Shown in pieces: positions 1 to 12,429 of a DNA stretch of 64,000 bases (positions are counted from its first letter, which is position 1; each line of letters opens with the position of its first letter). The position numbers and the translations under genes are program-made. The stretch is from NCBI GenBank assembly GCA_003344405.1, contig NOWV01000001.1:1240001-1304000 (forward strand). Reading direction: 5' to 3'. The stretch comes from Trichoplax sp. H2. Taxonomy: Eukaryota; Placozoa; Uniplacotomia; Trichoplacea. Under the pieces are notes generated by a model that ran no database searches, was not told the DNA's origin, and saw only the letters and a program-made list of their open reading frames with translations.

Positions 1-2543
1 TTGCACTATTGAATTACCTAAGTTTGAACTCACAAGTTGCTATCCAGTGACTTTAGAAAGTACAAGATGATTAAGCAAATATGTCACTGTTAAGTTATCC
101 AACCGATAATAATAACAATATTTTGAGTTATATAAATCACAGATATCCATCTACTTGAACAATTCATGAAAGAGCAATCTTTACAGTAAAATTTTACGCA
201 CTATCAAGAGCAGTAAATATCAACTAGTGAAAGGATCTGCATTCGTGGAAAAGTATTTTTAGAAATACAGTATTCGGTAAATTGACAGCCTATGCCAGAC
301 TCTTATCATATGCGCCTATTACTATGCGGTAAATACTGTATGTAATCTATCTCCAAGTAATTATCTTAATCTTTAACTTATTCTAACTGTATACTAGGAA
401 GAACCACACAGAACTGCTATTTAAATATTTTTTATAAATAAATGAGACAGGAAAATGAAATATCTAACTTCTTCAAAATTTAAAGAATTGACTTGCACCA
501 TTACAAGATGATGGTAACAGATCAAATATAGCTTAGCATGAAGCGATAACAATAATACTTGTACTTAACACTACCGGTATATTCTTAATGATTCGCAATT
601 TATGGGTATAAGGCTAGGTTCAAGGTTTGATTAATGCTATAAAAGCTTTGAATTTTAGGTCTCCAATAACTATGATCTTAATGCGTACCGGATATCTCAA
701 TCAATTCAGTCACGCTGTTATAAGATTAAGACGACTTATCATTTATTTATCAGGATTTTGATATCATTAGCCAGTAAAACCTTAGGAATATAAGAAATGT
801 TTATGGTTGGTGAAATGTGTGCATAAAACTATTCTATCCGGCTATATATAGCATAGTTGTACAGTAGTATAGTCATTAGCTTTTATCTATTTTAACCAAA
901 TCTCGTTGAGGAATTTCGTCCATGAGTAATTTCATTGTGTTCAATGTTACTCGAAATTGTGATCTTCATTAGGATATTTAATTATAAAGTCATGATAGCA
1001 TACTGATTTGTAGCATTTAGCTTATAATTCCTGAAATATCTTAACTGATACCAGGACCATTTATACATATTACAATTGCGCTCGATATTAGTACTCTAAG
1101 AGTATCATTCAAGGGCAACTTCCAATCCTATAAATCTACGTGCTTCGATTGATGAGCTGAAATAATTTAGAGTAAACTTGCTATTAAAAACCATTATGGT
1201 CAATTTTTTAAGAGTATATTATTCTTTCATTTTAAAATTACTGAATTAAATAATAATAACCTGTAGAATATTTTATCTAAGATTTACAGGATTAAAATAA
1301 GTAGCTAGCGTAAACCAGAAGTTCCTTAAATTTGCTATGCTATGTTACTAAACAATAGCAAACTAGGAAATATAAATACCAATTCAATAAGCAACGTTCT
1401 ATATAATTTCAAGGTTAGTTTGCTAGGCTTTGTTTTGATATTAATTAAATAATTTTCATCCAGTTTTAGCTACTTTGAGATATTGAGTTGGTTTATTCTT
1501 TGCTTGAAATTACTTTTCAATTTAAGTTAATCACCTCTAATATATAAGCGTCAATAGGATTCTTTGCATAAATTTAGTATGTTAGAAAGATAATTATCAA
1601 TAAACGATAGTATTATGGCACTGGATACGCAGATATGTTCAGAGAAGTAAATAAGAATGATATATGATCAAATTAGAACAGACTGTATCCACTATGGTGA
1701 AAATAGTAATTGATTTTATAATATGTATTACTGAATAAGTAATAACATTATGAGATTAGGTTATATTGTAATAATGCGGATATGGTCTGCTCAAGATAAT
1801 TTGTAATTTTTGGACAAACATACTTTCTATGTCATCATAGCTTTGATAAAGAGCATCACATGTATAGTGTTTGTGAATTGATGAAGACTTTCACAAAATT
1901 ATCATCATTAAAACCATGATTATATATTAGATAAAGATATAACAACTAGATGAATAGACGCCCAAGTTGGGTGCTTTTCCAATATGTTGTGATAGAGGTT
2001 AATTATAAAATCATCTCTAACCTCATTAATAAAGTATGGCATGATTAATATACGTCTTGAAAGGCATACAAGACGCGCATAGCTTGACGTAAGTAGTATT
2101 ACTGACTACCGATAAATGGTAATTATAAACGAATATAAATATATTCATACAAAAACATATTTATATATACGCATATATTTAATTATATAACATGAATATT
2201 TGAGAACTGATAAATTAAATAAATGTGCCTATATTAGCGAATAATACTTTCATGATAGTGATTAGATTTACATTCAAAGCTACATGAATGTTTTACCCGA
2301 TATGATGTCATATTTTACAATTGAAATCGAATTCCGATTTATCTTCAAATAATACGCAGTTGATTAGATATTGAATGAATAAGTATAAAAGAATTGATTC
2401 TCTACTATCATAAGCGATCATACTCACAGAGGATTATATAAAAATATATTAAAACCACTGTTTCGTAAGACTATGCTGAGGTTAGGTATTGCTATCAATT
2501 CCATAAATATATTAGTAGAGTAGATGAAATTAAAATGGTTGAA

Positions 2544-2578
2544 GATTACTTCAGTTTCTATCGGAAACTGAAATAATC
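2544..2578 (-). other. 15-bp stem, 5-nt loop hairpin
   Basis: The arms 2544-2558 and 2564-2578 are complementary at 14 of 15 positions, with a five-base loop (TATCG). The single mismatch is C-A on the plus strand but becomes a G-U wobble in minus-strand RNA, so the helix is continuous only in a transcript from the minus strand. It lies about 480 nt beyond the stop codon of the minus-strand ankyrin gene, possibly in its 3' UTR or just past it. Function is unknown. Confidence 0.45.
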
Positions 2579-3007
2579 AGTGTTGATGATATATTCTATT
2601 ATTATATTCTACGGTATAGCTTTATCTTAAATATTTTATATGATATAGTGATCGAAATAGATTCCATTCCATCTATAACTGATATGATGTATAGTTTTAT
2701 TTAAAAGTCTTGAAAGGCAAAACCAATAAGTAACCCAAAGGTTATCCATTATTTCAGTCTCCTGAAGAATATGAAAATGCTTGTTAACTTAATGTCCAAA
2801 ATGTTATAAAAATGAGAAGAATTATTTATCTTGCCATATTTAGAATGTCTAGCATCTTTAGTCATTTCGTATAATACTATAAGTATATAAGTCGTTAGGG
2901 AAAGATCATAACATATGATTAAGTGGATCAAGCTATTCTGTACCAATACGTCCACAGGATGTATCATCTTATACATAGGAAGGCTTCCGCATAATTGAAA
3001 ATACCGG

Positions 3008-3013
3008 TTTATT
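3008..3013 (-). terminator. Candidate poly(A) signal of ankyrin gene 1
   Basis: TTTATT on the plus strand reads AATAAA on the minus strand, about 45 nt after the stop codon of the minus-strand ankyrin gene. It is the first canonical hexamer downstream. No transcript end is known, and the hexamer is common in AT-rich DNA. Confidence 0.4.
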
Positions 3014-3057
3014 CTTCCACATCAATTTAGTTTCCCATTTCATTCCGACACTGTAAT

Positions 3058-4095
3058 TTATCGATAAAAGCTATTATTACTACTGTAAATTGATAACAGA
3101 GTATTTAAGTCGATAGCCTTGCGTTTATGCTTTCGGCGAGACGGTGAAGGATAGAATTCCTCATTTCCGATAGGATTTCGTACGGAATGAACTTCGCTAG
3201 GCGTATGTGAACGATTCTGTTGATTGATAACGTCGTTCACGGTCGATTTAGTTTCTACTCCGGAAGCAAGACCTGGTTTGCCATCAATGTATTCCTTTCC
3301 TTTGGATGAACTTCTACTACGACCCGATAATGGTTTATAGGACGTGTCAATCTTAGGCAGTAATTCATTCCCACTCTTGACACGGCTATTCTGTTTACTA
3401 GATGAATTCCTACCTGTAGTGGATCGACGAAAACTTGATTGACGAACTAATTCAGTATTCTTTTTACCATTACTGTCTTTAGAATTGATTGATCGCTTAT
3501 TACCGCCTTGGCAGGCATGATTTTGTTCATCATACCAACGTAACCAATCGTCAACATTGTAAAACTTGATATTATCACGAATATCGACTAAAGCTAGTCC
3601 TTGATGTCGTAGTATTCGTTCACAATAACGATGGCCATGTTTGGCTGCCATCAAAATGGCAGTGAAACCATCTTTATTGCGCGTGTTAACATCCATACTA
3701 GATTGGATCATTTTCTTGACCATAGAAGCTACAATAACGGCATTACCTGATTGACAAGCTAATATTAATGGCGTATTACCATCGCTGTCAGTAACTGATA
3801 GATCAATATTAATATCGTCCAGTAAGTATAGAGCAACTTTTTCACGACCAAGAGATGCAACGTGTGCTAACGCAGTTCGACCACTACTATCTTTAGTGTT
3901 ACAATCACATTTATGCTTAAGTAATATTTGGCATATAGCTACAGCTAGATCTTCATTATTGAGTAGGGAAGCAGTAATAATTGGCGTTCGTCCATATCGT
4001 TCTTCGCGTGCGTTCAAATTAGCTCCAATCCGGGCTAGTAGCCGCAATTGATGGACTCTCCCATCGACGATAGCCTGATGAATTAATGCTGGCAT
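3058..4095 (-). CDS. Ankyrin-repeat protein 1 (ANKRD34-like layout), single exon
   Basis: A 345-residue intronless reading frame from an ATG at 4093-4095 to a TAA at 3058-3060. Residues 1 to about 175 form four to five ankyrin repeats, with helix motifs such as GRTPIITA, GRTALAHVA, GNTPLILACQSG and GFTAILMAAKHGH. A short WLRWYDE segment follows, then a basic Ser/Arg-rich, probably disordered tail (about 190-325). The protein ends in a hydrophobic patch, IDLNTLLSIYS (328-338). Ankyrin repeats bind proteins; no catalytic residue is visible. Repeat spacing and the disordered tail recall animal ANKRD34 proteins, an inference only. It is clearly paralogous to the gene at 62561, which shares the same repeat order, the RDN motif after the last repeat and a similar hydrophobic patch. 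Codons are evenly used and the frame is unbroken, so the gene looks functional. Partner and cellular location are unknown. Confidence 0.85.
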   Translation of the reverse strand: MPALIHQAIVDGRVHQLRLLARIGANLNAREERYGRTPIITASLLNNEDLAVAICQILLKHKCDCNTKDSSGRTALAHVASLGREKVALYLLDDINIDLSVTDSDGNTPLILACQSGNAVIVASMVKKMIQSSMDVNTRNKDGFTAILMAAKHGHRYCERILRHQGLALVDIRDNIKFYNVDDWLRWYDEQNHACQGGNKRSINSKDSNGKKNTELVRQSSFRRSTTGRNSSSKQNSRVKSGNELLPKIDTSYKPLSGRSRSSSKGKEYIDGKPGLASGVETKSTVNDVINQQNRSHTPSEVHSVRNPIGNEEFYPSPSRRKHKRKAIDLNTLLSIYSSNNSFYR

Positions 4096-7000
4096 TATGC
4101 TATGAACCGCTACTATCTAATTCACCGCAACTAGTTGGTTAGTGAAATGTTTCTAAAATTTCAGTTACGATTAATGATGTCGCAATCTTTTCTCAGACAT
4201 TGGTAAATCAAGGGCTGTAGTATCATAAATAAATAATGAATTCAGTTCTAGAAAGATGCGTAGTTTAGAAGCAAATTCGATGGTGGAGATTATAATCTAA
4301 GTGGGAAATACAATAACTGGTTGAAAGATGACTGTTAAAAGACAAGAAAACTCCCTCACTTTTTCTCCGTTGTTATTGATAAAGTGAATCTATTAATATC
4401 TTCTTAAGTTTTTTTTAACCTTCACACTATTGCAGATTTTTTTATGTTAACTTAACTGGGAGGGATTGATTCGATACCTCTTGATTATCGCCCCTATGTC
4501 TTGTAAGATTTTAAAATCTTGGGCCTCTTTCTAAATCACTACCAGTACGGTAACGGATCTTGAAGAAACGACTTTAAGGTTAAATTAAATAGTGGGAATC
4601 TACTCTTCTTAAACCAACCAATTATGCTCTTCGTGATGTAGCCATGTTGTCGTTGTTATCCTTAGTAACCATTCCAGTTAATAAAGATTTACTTAAGTTT
4701 AGCTCCAATTTAACTTTGTGTTAGCAATAAAGTGAGCCAATACTTTAATCTTGATTTTAAGTCTTATAGAACTCTTGTTAGTGCCATCCAACGCCAAGAT
4801 TCAGTACATTACGCGTAAGGTTGATCGAATATCTTTCTTACAGAAAGAACTAGCGGACAAGTAAAAATATATTAATACAATATGGCTCCAATGATCCTAT
4901 TGACTTTAATCCCGACCTTACTTTACAATTGATATTAACTGGTAACACAAGTAATTAGAAGCAAAAGCCTAGCTTTAATTTCTGTGTAAGAAAGTTTTAA
5001 AAAAATTGATAATTTTAAATTAAGATCATGAACTTAACTGTAGTCTAAATTTTATTTAAGCTATCGTATCTACCCCAGGCGAAGTAAGTACTCTCTGTAT
5101 CCTTACTAAATGTTATTGCCCTATAGTTCGTCCTCTATTAGGAATAAACACTTAACGTTAGATTAATAAGTTCCTATACAGTAGTGAACGATAGTATAGT
5201 AGACCATAATCTCTTCCAAAAAACGATGGAAAAATAGGATAACGTGGCCTTTATGAATCCCTAGTGTCATTGATTGTTAAGGTAAAAAATGACATTAAGG
5301 AAATTATTATGTAGATTATTTACTTAAAAGCATGACAATGCTTGGGTACAATGCTTAAGTCATTTGATTGAGTATAATTGCAAGTTATTAATATCGTTAA
5401 TGAAGTCGGTAACAGCTAATTGTATAGGCTTAATTGAATTGTCAAGCTAGTCTACAATTGTAAGACAAAGTTATTGATCTGAGGAACATTGTTTCTCACT
5501 TATTGACAAATAAAATCTTACATTGAAGTAGTAAAGGAAAAAAATTACGTACAGGATAAGAAAAAGTTGCCCTGGTGTCATAGTCTTACCTGCTAATATT
5601 GTCTATCTTCATCCTAACACAGTAGACAAGATTTCACTCCCTTAATTGTTCAACATGGCCATGTTGTCTGTAAATAATAATTAATTTCTGCCTGTGAAAT
5701 TTTGTTTATAGCAAATTACGAGAGCGCTAATATTATCCACATATTCAACTTGACACCAACATAATGATAGAGCATTCCCTGCATTAATTACAATTTTATC
5801 AATATTGCCATACTGGCAATTAAATTTACCTATTATCATCATGCAAGAAGGAATGCATTACTTCTGATATATTAAAGTTGTTGAGTTTCTACCTCTCATG
5901 AATCTACCGGAAGTGTCGCTTTCGTAAACTCTGTTCAATGTAATTATCAATTGTGATTTAAACGACATGATAAGCGTAATCACATCAATGCTAAACAGCA
6001 TGACTACGAGTTTCGTAATTCTTAGATTGGTTAATCGGTTAATCTCAATTAGTTCATTCACCAATAAAGAGTAGTACTACATATATAAGTAAGACGCAAC
6101 TCTACTTCTTGGGGGTTGTTAAGAGGGAGTGAGGAAAAACTCAACCATGATTTACAAATTTTACAACTTCTCAGAATTGTGAAGTAAAATCTTCTATAGA
6201 TTTAAGTAACTTTAGATGGCTATTAATGAGATAATAACATACTCCTATTGTAGTATTTCTATGAACTAAATTTTAGACATACTAAGCTCAGTCTACATGT
6301 TCTGGTTTTAATTTGTAAACTAAAAACGAGTGCTGATACGTAATATCTATTCTTATGGTCTTTATTTCATCAAGTTAACTTGATGTTGGCCATTTATAAA
6401 AACGAAAGGTAAAATTTCATACTATCAAGTACAATATATCAGTTATTATAGTCTTGAATCAACACATTAACATAGCATCTGTGCTGGCACAGATCATAAA
6501 GAATGAGTAATGCTCAACAATTGGAAATTACGTAGCCGTCGCCGTCTGTCCTCAACCTAACTAAATATTATTACAGAAAGCAATGTTGTAGGACACAACA
6601 AAAATTTAACTTAATTACCGGGGAAAATGTATTTTCCATCTTATTAGATAAAAATGTACAAGCTTAATTTACTAAGGGATCATAGATAATTTCCAACAAG
6701 ACTATAGAAATTTACTAATATAAGGGCGAATTACCATAATCTAATTTGGAAAATCAGACGTCATCACAATGGCTACCAACGACACTATTCAATTTTAATC
6801 AAATCAGATATTTGTTATTCTTGCCAATGACATCATCAATCACGTAAAATGTCAATAGGATATGCTAATAGGTAGGTAGACAACAACATCAAATTTTTTC
6901 TAATAAAATTTTCTTTAGATTGTCAATTAGAAAAAATTAGTCTACTATTAGGTCTACAAAATGAAATATTTGACTGAATAAGATGTATGCTGATCTAATA

Positions 7001-8995
7001 AAATAAATAACAGTTGCATTAGCAATGAGAAAGGATCAGAGGAAGACTATTCTATAATGACGGTCGCTCTTGAAGATTGCACTGTTAACCAAGATTAATA
7101 TAAATATTTTGCAAATTGTTAGAATAGCATTGTATATAAATCAAACATTGCATTGAAGTTATAAATTTACTCACTATATATCATTAATATTGTGCTAGAG
7201 TATAAAGTTCCATATACAGCACTTTATTGAATTTATAATTTTTGCTGAATAAGGTAGAAACATTATTGCTAATCTAAATGCTTAAGTTTTCCAAAAAGAG
7301 CATGAGGCAAGGTTTATATTATGATAGTTTAGAATTGATATACGCGTATAATGAGTAGTCTTTAACGCATGTCTTATTGCGGAAGCCGTAGGCTTGAAAT
7401 TGATTAATTGTATATGTTTTTGAAGAGTTCAGTGTGAATCGTAGATTATTGAAATAAAGTAGCGATCTAAAAGGCTAACGGAAAATGGTAGATAAACTAA
7501 AAAGGCCAATTCATATTTTGAAAAGGCTATAACCTTTGATTTACGATAATTACCCTAATCGTACATATTCATGATATCAATCGTTTCATACAGCGCAAAA
7601 TTCCTTTAAAAATACCTACTATCTAAGAGTTACAAACAAGGTCTGATTAGGATCTTAACTATTAACCTACTGAATTAGCTTTGAAAAATAATTTTCATTA
7701 AGGGATTAAGTAGTTCTGTCATTATTTATAAACAAAAGGTACTTGGAATATATAAACCTTTACCGACATACAAGACAGATAATATCAAACGAATTAAAAT
7801 GTAAATTTATCTAATAGCTAATAGAATTAGGTGGTGCGATCTTGTTGACAGTTGGAAAAAATTAATAAATTATGATATTAAAATTAAGTAAATCAGAGGC
7901 GGAAGGTATGATTGGTTGATCTATTCCGAATTGATAAACAGCTTTCGGTAACTTTGAACCTGTTTATTCTACATAAGATATCGAACATGCATAGATGAAT
8001 TTTGATAAAACAAAAATAATTTTAAGTGGGTTTGTTGATCGGCGATTTAAATAGAATAAAACGGCGTAACAACATGATGGCATCATATTTTGTATCATTT
8101 CAACCAAGTCATACTAGTTTGAGATATCAATATTGATAACATCAGAATCGCCAAAATGATTATAGCAATAACAAAATAGCCATAGACTAAAATTAGATTG
8201 TGACGTTACGGTCAAACTTAACTGAAGGGTGCGAAGTTTAAATTAGTTTGTTATTTGTAAAGCAATTTCAGATGAAAATATTAAAAGTAAACATTTTGTC
8301 ATCATCAATCATCATGGAAAAAATCATACTGTTAAGCCTGGTATTTGGATAAATCATCACCAGTACAGGCACTATCGTCGTATTGGTAGATGCATCTTGC
8401 GCCATAGGGTGGGCACGTGGACGACTCACATGAGCTATGGGAAGCCAAAGCTGTGCTACATACATATATAACCATGGAAACATATCACTTAGGGACATTC
8501 TTTACTATGTCGTTATGTAATCATGCTAATAAAAGTTGATAAAACCCCTGCAAAGTAGTGATTTGGGCAGGTGCAGAATATAAATTATTTATTTTGCAGG
8601 AAAATTGATTTAGCAGGAACTGACTGATCCGATTGCCCATACTGTACGGTGTCCAGTGTGCACGATCGTGTTGTAAATGGAATCAAATTATCGAAGGCCT
8701 GATTTATCTTATTCTAGCTAATTGTTCAAGCTTTACAAATACGCGGATAGATCCCCTAGTTAAGTCTGCCTGATAGTGAGCGTTACCAAATATTTATCAA
8801 TTTACTAGTAATATGGTACCTTTACTCTTTTACTTGCGATGTTTCCGTTAATAGGTACCTATACGTAACTATACGAGAGAGAAGCTACTTTGAACATAAC
8901 CCCCATGTCCTATTTCTCTAGATTTAACTAATACAAGACGCGCTTATTATCCTTCCGTAAAAGCACCATTACCCTATTACTTATCATTTAATAGT
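4096..8995. other. Intergenic, upstream of ankyrin gene 1
   Basis: AT-rich sequence without a supported gene. It contains the promoter side of the minus-strand ankyrin gene. A patch at about 8350-8480 is richer in G and C and is open on both strands, but neither frame resembles a known family. A GTAC-containing patch lies at about 8640-8680. No repeats of note were seen before about 8996. Confidence 0.5.
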
Positions 8996-9019
8996 TAATG
9001 AACCGTTATGTAATTTTTC

Positions 9020-9215
9020 AGCTAGGTTTCAATGCGGTCATAGTACTAGATTTAGAGTATCATAGCCTACTACATACCTTTATTTAGCCGTCAACCTATT
9101 CTTTGATACTTTTACACTACTGCTTTAACTCGGAATCATAAATACATCTAACTAACAGTTGATTAAAGGGAAAATACCAGGATCTTTAGTGAATCATAGT
9201 AACTAGCCAACCTAT
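9020..9215. repeat. Segment A, left copy
   Basis: This 196-bp segment recurs as 10038-10233, also 196 bp, with only three substitutions noticed by eye. It starts at AGCTAGG and ends in CCTAT, the five bases that recur on the far side of the insertion at 9216-9820. See the finding on stacked haplotypes. Confidence 0.85.
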
Positions 9216-9820
9216 TGTCACGGTGCGAACTACCGTGAAGAAATAGATATCTAAATTTGGTTAATATAATATAGTGATATTATATTACTGTTGATAGATT
9301 ATGTTAAGTACTTGTCGTACATTTGTAATACGTACCGAACCGAACTACGTACACTGCTGTATGTTACCATTAATACGCATTCTTACTGTATTCATTATGT
9401 ATAAATAGCCCTGCCTAATTTACAATAAAGGTTTTTCTTACAAACACGTTACAATTACAACTAGTTACTTACAATAGGAATTACTCTAATTATAAATGTG
9501 TTACAGTAAATTTATTGCTGTGCTGTAATGTGAGCTGAAATGATTCTGTGAATGGACATATTGTAGTCCGACTGTGAAAAACTAGTTAGTAGATGTTCTC
9601 ACCCAAGTATTTTTATAAGATGACTTGTGAATGTTAGCTGCTGTAGAAGGGTATATAAACCCGTCAGATAGTTGAATAAAGCAGTTCTCAATTGTATAGT
9701 TGTTTTAACGTAGAATCAAAGGCGTCTAAATTCTTGTGAGTAGGGATACTGAATCCCGGAGACTATAGAGATTTAGAGATTTGTTTTACGTTATCCTTGT
9801 CACGAAGTTGGTTTGTGACA
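9216..9820. mobile_element. 605-bp non-autonomous DNA transposon-like insertion (MITE-like)
   Basis: The insertion is flanked by CCTAT at 9211-9215 and 9821-9825, a likely 5-bp target-site duplication. The other copy of the same locus (10229-10233) has one CCTAT and no insertion. The ends are inverted: TGTCAC at 9216-9221 and GTGACA at 9815-9820. Each end can also fold on itself: TCACGGT/ACCGTGA at 9218-9224 and 9232-9238, and TGTCAC/GTGACA at 9798-9803 and 9815-9820. There is no open reading frame for a transposase, so any mobility would be non-autonomous. The superfamily was not identified; terminal identity beyond six bases is weak. Confidence 0.65.
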
Positions 9821-9825
9821 CCTAT

Positions 9826-10017
9826 ACTCTGATATTTCACTGTAGATTGCTACTTCAACTCTAAATCGTGGACTACTACGTACATCTTGACGGATAATTG
9901 ATTAAAGAGTAAGATTTCAGGATCTTTAGTCAATCGTAGTAATAAACTCCTAAACCCATTCTGAGACACTTTTAGATTGCTGTTTTAACACTGAATGATA
10001 GACTACTAAACGTATGT
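9826..10017. repeat. Segment B, left copy
   Basis: This 192-bp segment recurs as 10234-10426 with about three substitutions and one single-base indel. It ends exactly at the N gap. In the right-hand copy the same sequence continues into unique downstream DNA. Confidence 0.85.
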
Positions 10018-10037
10018 NNNNNNNNNNNNNNNNNNNN
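10018..10037. other. Assembly gap (20 N)
   Basis: Twenty consecutive N. The sequence before and after it is a near-duplicate of one ~389-bp locus (A then B), so the gap probably joins two contigs that overlap allelically. It may not represent missing DNA. Confidence 0.98.
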
Positions 10038-10426
10038 AGCTAGGTTTCAATGCGGTCATAGTACTAGATTTAGAGTATCATAGCCTACTACATACCTTTA
10101 TTTAGCCGTCAACCTATTCTTTGATACTTTTAGACTACTGCTTTAACTCGGAATCATAAATACATCTAACTAACAATTGATTAAAGGGAAAATACCAGGA
10201 TCTTTAGTGAGTCATAGTAACTAGCCAACCTATACTCTGATATTTTCACTATAGATTGCTACTTCAACTCTAAATCGTGGACTACTACGTACATCTTGAC
10301 GGATAATTGATTAAAGAGTAAAATTTCAGGATCTTTAGTCAATCGTAGTAATAAACTCCTAAACCCATTCTGAGACACTTTTAGATTGCTGCTTTAACAC
10401 TGAATGATAGACTACTAAACGTATGT
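10038..10426. repeat. Segments A+B, right copy (empty site)
   Basis: A (10038-10233) runs directly into B (10234-10426) with a single CCTAT at 10229-10233. This is the pre-insertion form of 9020-10017. Divergence from the left copy is roughly 2 percent by eye, a level expected between alleles or recent duplicates. Confidence 0.85.
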
Positions 10427-10500
10427 TAGCTAGTAATTGATGAAAGAGTTAATTCCTGGGACTAGCGAACCCTAGTAACTAGTCACTTACAATCAGCCTA

Positions 10501-12212
10501 TACAGTAGAGAAACAAATCTTAATTTACTCCTATCAATTCATTATTTTTGTTTAATAATAATTTATATAATATGCCAAATATACACGTATATTAACAGTT
10601 GAAATAATTCAAATTTGGTGAATATGATAGCAATACACAGCTTCAGGTAACAAACTAAGTGAATGACTCATTGAGGCAAATATGAATTAGACCAATCTTT
10701 CATGTAGGTATAATGTCGACGATAATGAAGTTCATTGATTGTATCTAAGTTTTTTCTAGAAAATTACCCCTAATTCTCCATCACTCACAATGCGAGTGAA
10801 AGAAATTTATTAAAGTGAAGATCTTTTTGAATATGCAGTACTGTACTGCAAAGTTTCCATATTTTATACCAACTACGATACAAAATAAAGCAGTATTTTT
10901 AATCTTTCCAGTAGTCACTAGTCAGTAATGCAGTTTATAATAAGTAAATTTTATTGTTACTGTACCGGATACGATGATAAAAATTTATCGTCACAAGTGT
11001 ACCTGCAAATAAAATTGCGGAGGGGGAAGGAACGCCTTCTACGATAACAATTTAAAGGTATGGTTGAGGAATCATCTTGTTCACCTATAGGAATCTAAGC
11101 GAGGTAGAATTGTATCTTATTGCTAGCCCTTTTTTCTTGATCCGCTTTAACAGTAACGATAGAGTACTTTCCAAAGCTGTTAATCAATAACTGAAGCGCA
11201 GACAATCAACGTGCAATTGCTCAGTATCTTGGAAATACGCATGTAATATTGATTATTACATTGAACTATGAAATATTGGACCTATACGACTGGCATTTAG
11301 CATCTGTCAGTTGCAATAGATCGAGAAGTATAACAATTTTTGGTATATTAGTGGCTGATTGCTATCAGTACAATTTTGGAATAAAAATGCCGGAATCGCG
11401 CATTTTAAACGAAGCATTTGCCAAAAAGTAAATAGCTTAGAATTAACATTATACGGAAATTATGCGAGAACAGTTCAACTGTTATGCTATATCGTAAGAT
11501 TGTGCAAGCATTTCTACAGCCAAAGGGCACCATCCTATTTTAATCTTATAAATTAAGATCTTCTTCTGCAGTAGCGTTGGAATAACATTCGAGGATAAGA
11601 TACAACATTGCAGTTGCACATTCTGTATGACTACACCTTATTACGAGTGCCTTCATCTTCTTATTATAGCTAATCGGCATTCATACCGGTAGCTACCTCA
11701 GCGCATAAAAGACTGCGGTTGAGAGTTCATTCTAGGTATAGACATGGTGTACAGTACAGACGACCATACAAATTGTATAAATACAAATATCACATTGATA
11801 ATCTTCAAATGCATACCATAAACAGTGAATCATTGCAGTAATATTTTCACTGCTAAAGCGTGAATTGCGCGTGCATGAGAGGGAAGAGAAGAACCTTATT
11901 TAGAACCGAAAGACGCACAGCGCGTTCCTATAACGCCACACGTCTCGGGTTATAACTTATGAGCATCCGTGAGAGCTATTAGCCACTGAGTCTCTCCTAA
12001 TTTACAATAGATATACAACTCGAAAAAAGAAGAACGTCTTTTGGGGGAGGAGGAAGAGAGAGAGCTTAAGAGTTCGAGGGAGAAAGTACAAATTATTTCT
12101 CGAGTCCTCTCATGGACTGCCAGAAGAAAATAGCCTACTTGCAGTGAGCTCTTTGATGAATGACATCTGACAGACTGGCAGACAGATGCACCGAAATGAC
12201 AGAGCTATGACT
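10501..12212. other. Intergenic, upstream of ZNG1
   Basis: No gene recognised. There is a near-palindromic TGCAGTACTGTACTGCA at 10834-10850. A purine-rich stretch at about 12020-12090 probably belongs to the promoter or 5' UTR of the ZNG1 gene. Short open frames at 11249-11556 have no family resemblance. Confidence 0.5.
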
Positions 12213-12272
12213 TACAGTACTGCAGACTATACAGTACTTTGTACACTGTCCAGTACAGTGCAGTATACTGTA
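12213..12272 (+). promoter_or_regulatory. GTAC-palindrome cluster upstream of ZNG1
   Basis: Five or more overlapping CAGTAC/GTACTG and GTACACTG words occur within 60 bp, ending about 160 bp before the first in-frame ATG of ZNG1. Similar clusters lie upstream of GLDC (44003-44067 and 44811-44887). Position suggests a promoter element or transcription start zone. No factor is known to me for this motif in this lineage. Confidence 0.4.
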
Positions 12273-12429
12273 AAATGGGAGGAAATCGGTACGAAAATAA
12301 TCGGAGATCGTTGACTCTATAAACTTCCTTATGTTGTATCTACTGTTGCGTACACTACATATCAGCGAAGGTAGATCGAACAAGTGACGATTCAACCATC
12401 CCGTTACATCGTTATCGACATTGAATTCC

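Larger units (their letters stand above)
1..3057. other. Intergenic, AT-rich, no gene seen
   Basis: No convincing coding frame, RNA gene or mobile element was found here. The end nearest 3057 lies 3' of the minus-strand ankyrin gene. It holds a candidate poly(A) signal for that gene and a long hairpin at 2544-2578, both listed separately. The rest is simple AT-rich sequence with short chance open frames. Confidence 0.6.
8996..10500. repeat. Degenerate tandem repeat, units of ~118-133 bp
   Basis: Diverged units follow one another. Landmarks are a 'gatacttttaga..gctttaac' block (near 10120, 10240 and 10373 in the right-hand copy) and an 'aattgattaaag..caggatctttagt' block. The array is interrupted by a transposon-like insertion (9216-9820) and by the N gap (10018-10037). 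No coding frame is present. Confidence 0.75.

Noticed and set aside
8268-8498. Minus-strand frame of 76 residues in a GC-richer patch
   Set aside because: It starts with ATG and has a possible donor, but the opposite strand is equally open, no downstream exon was found and no family fits.
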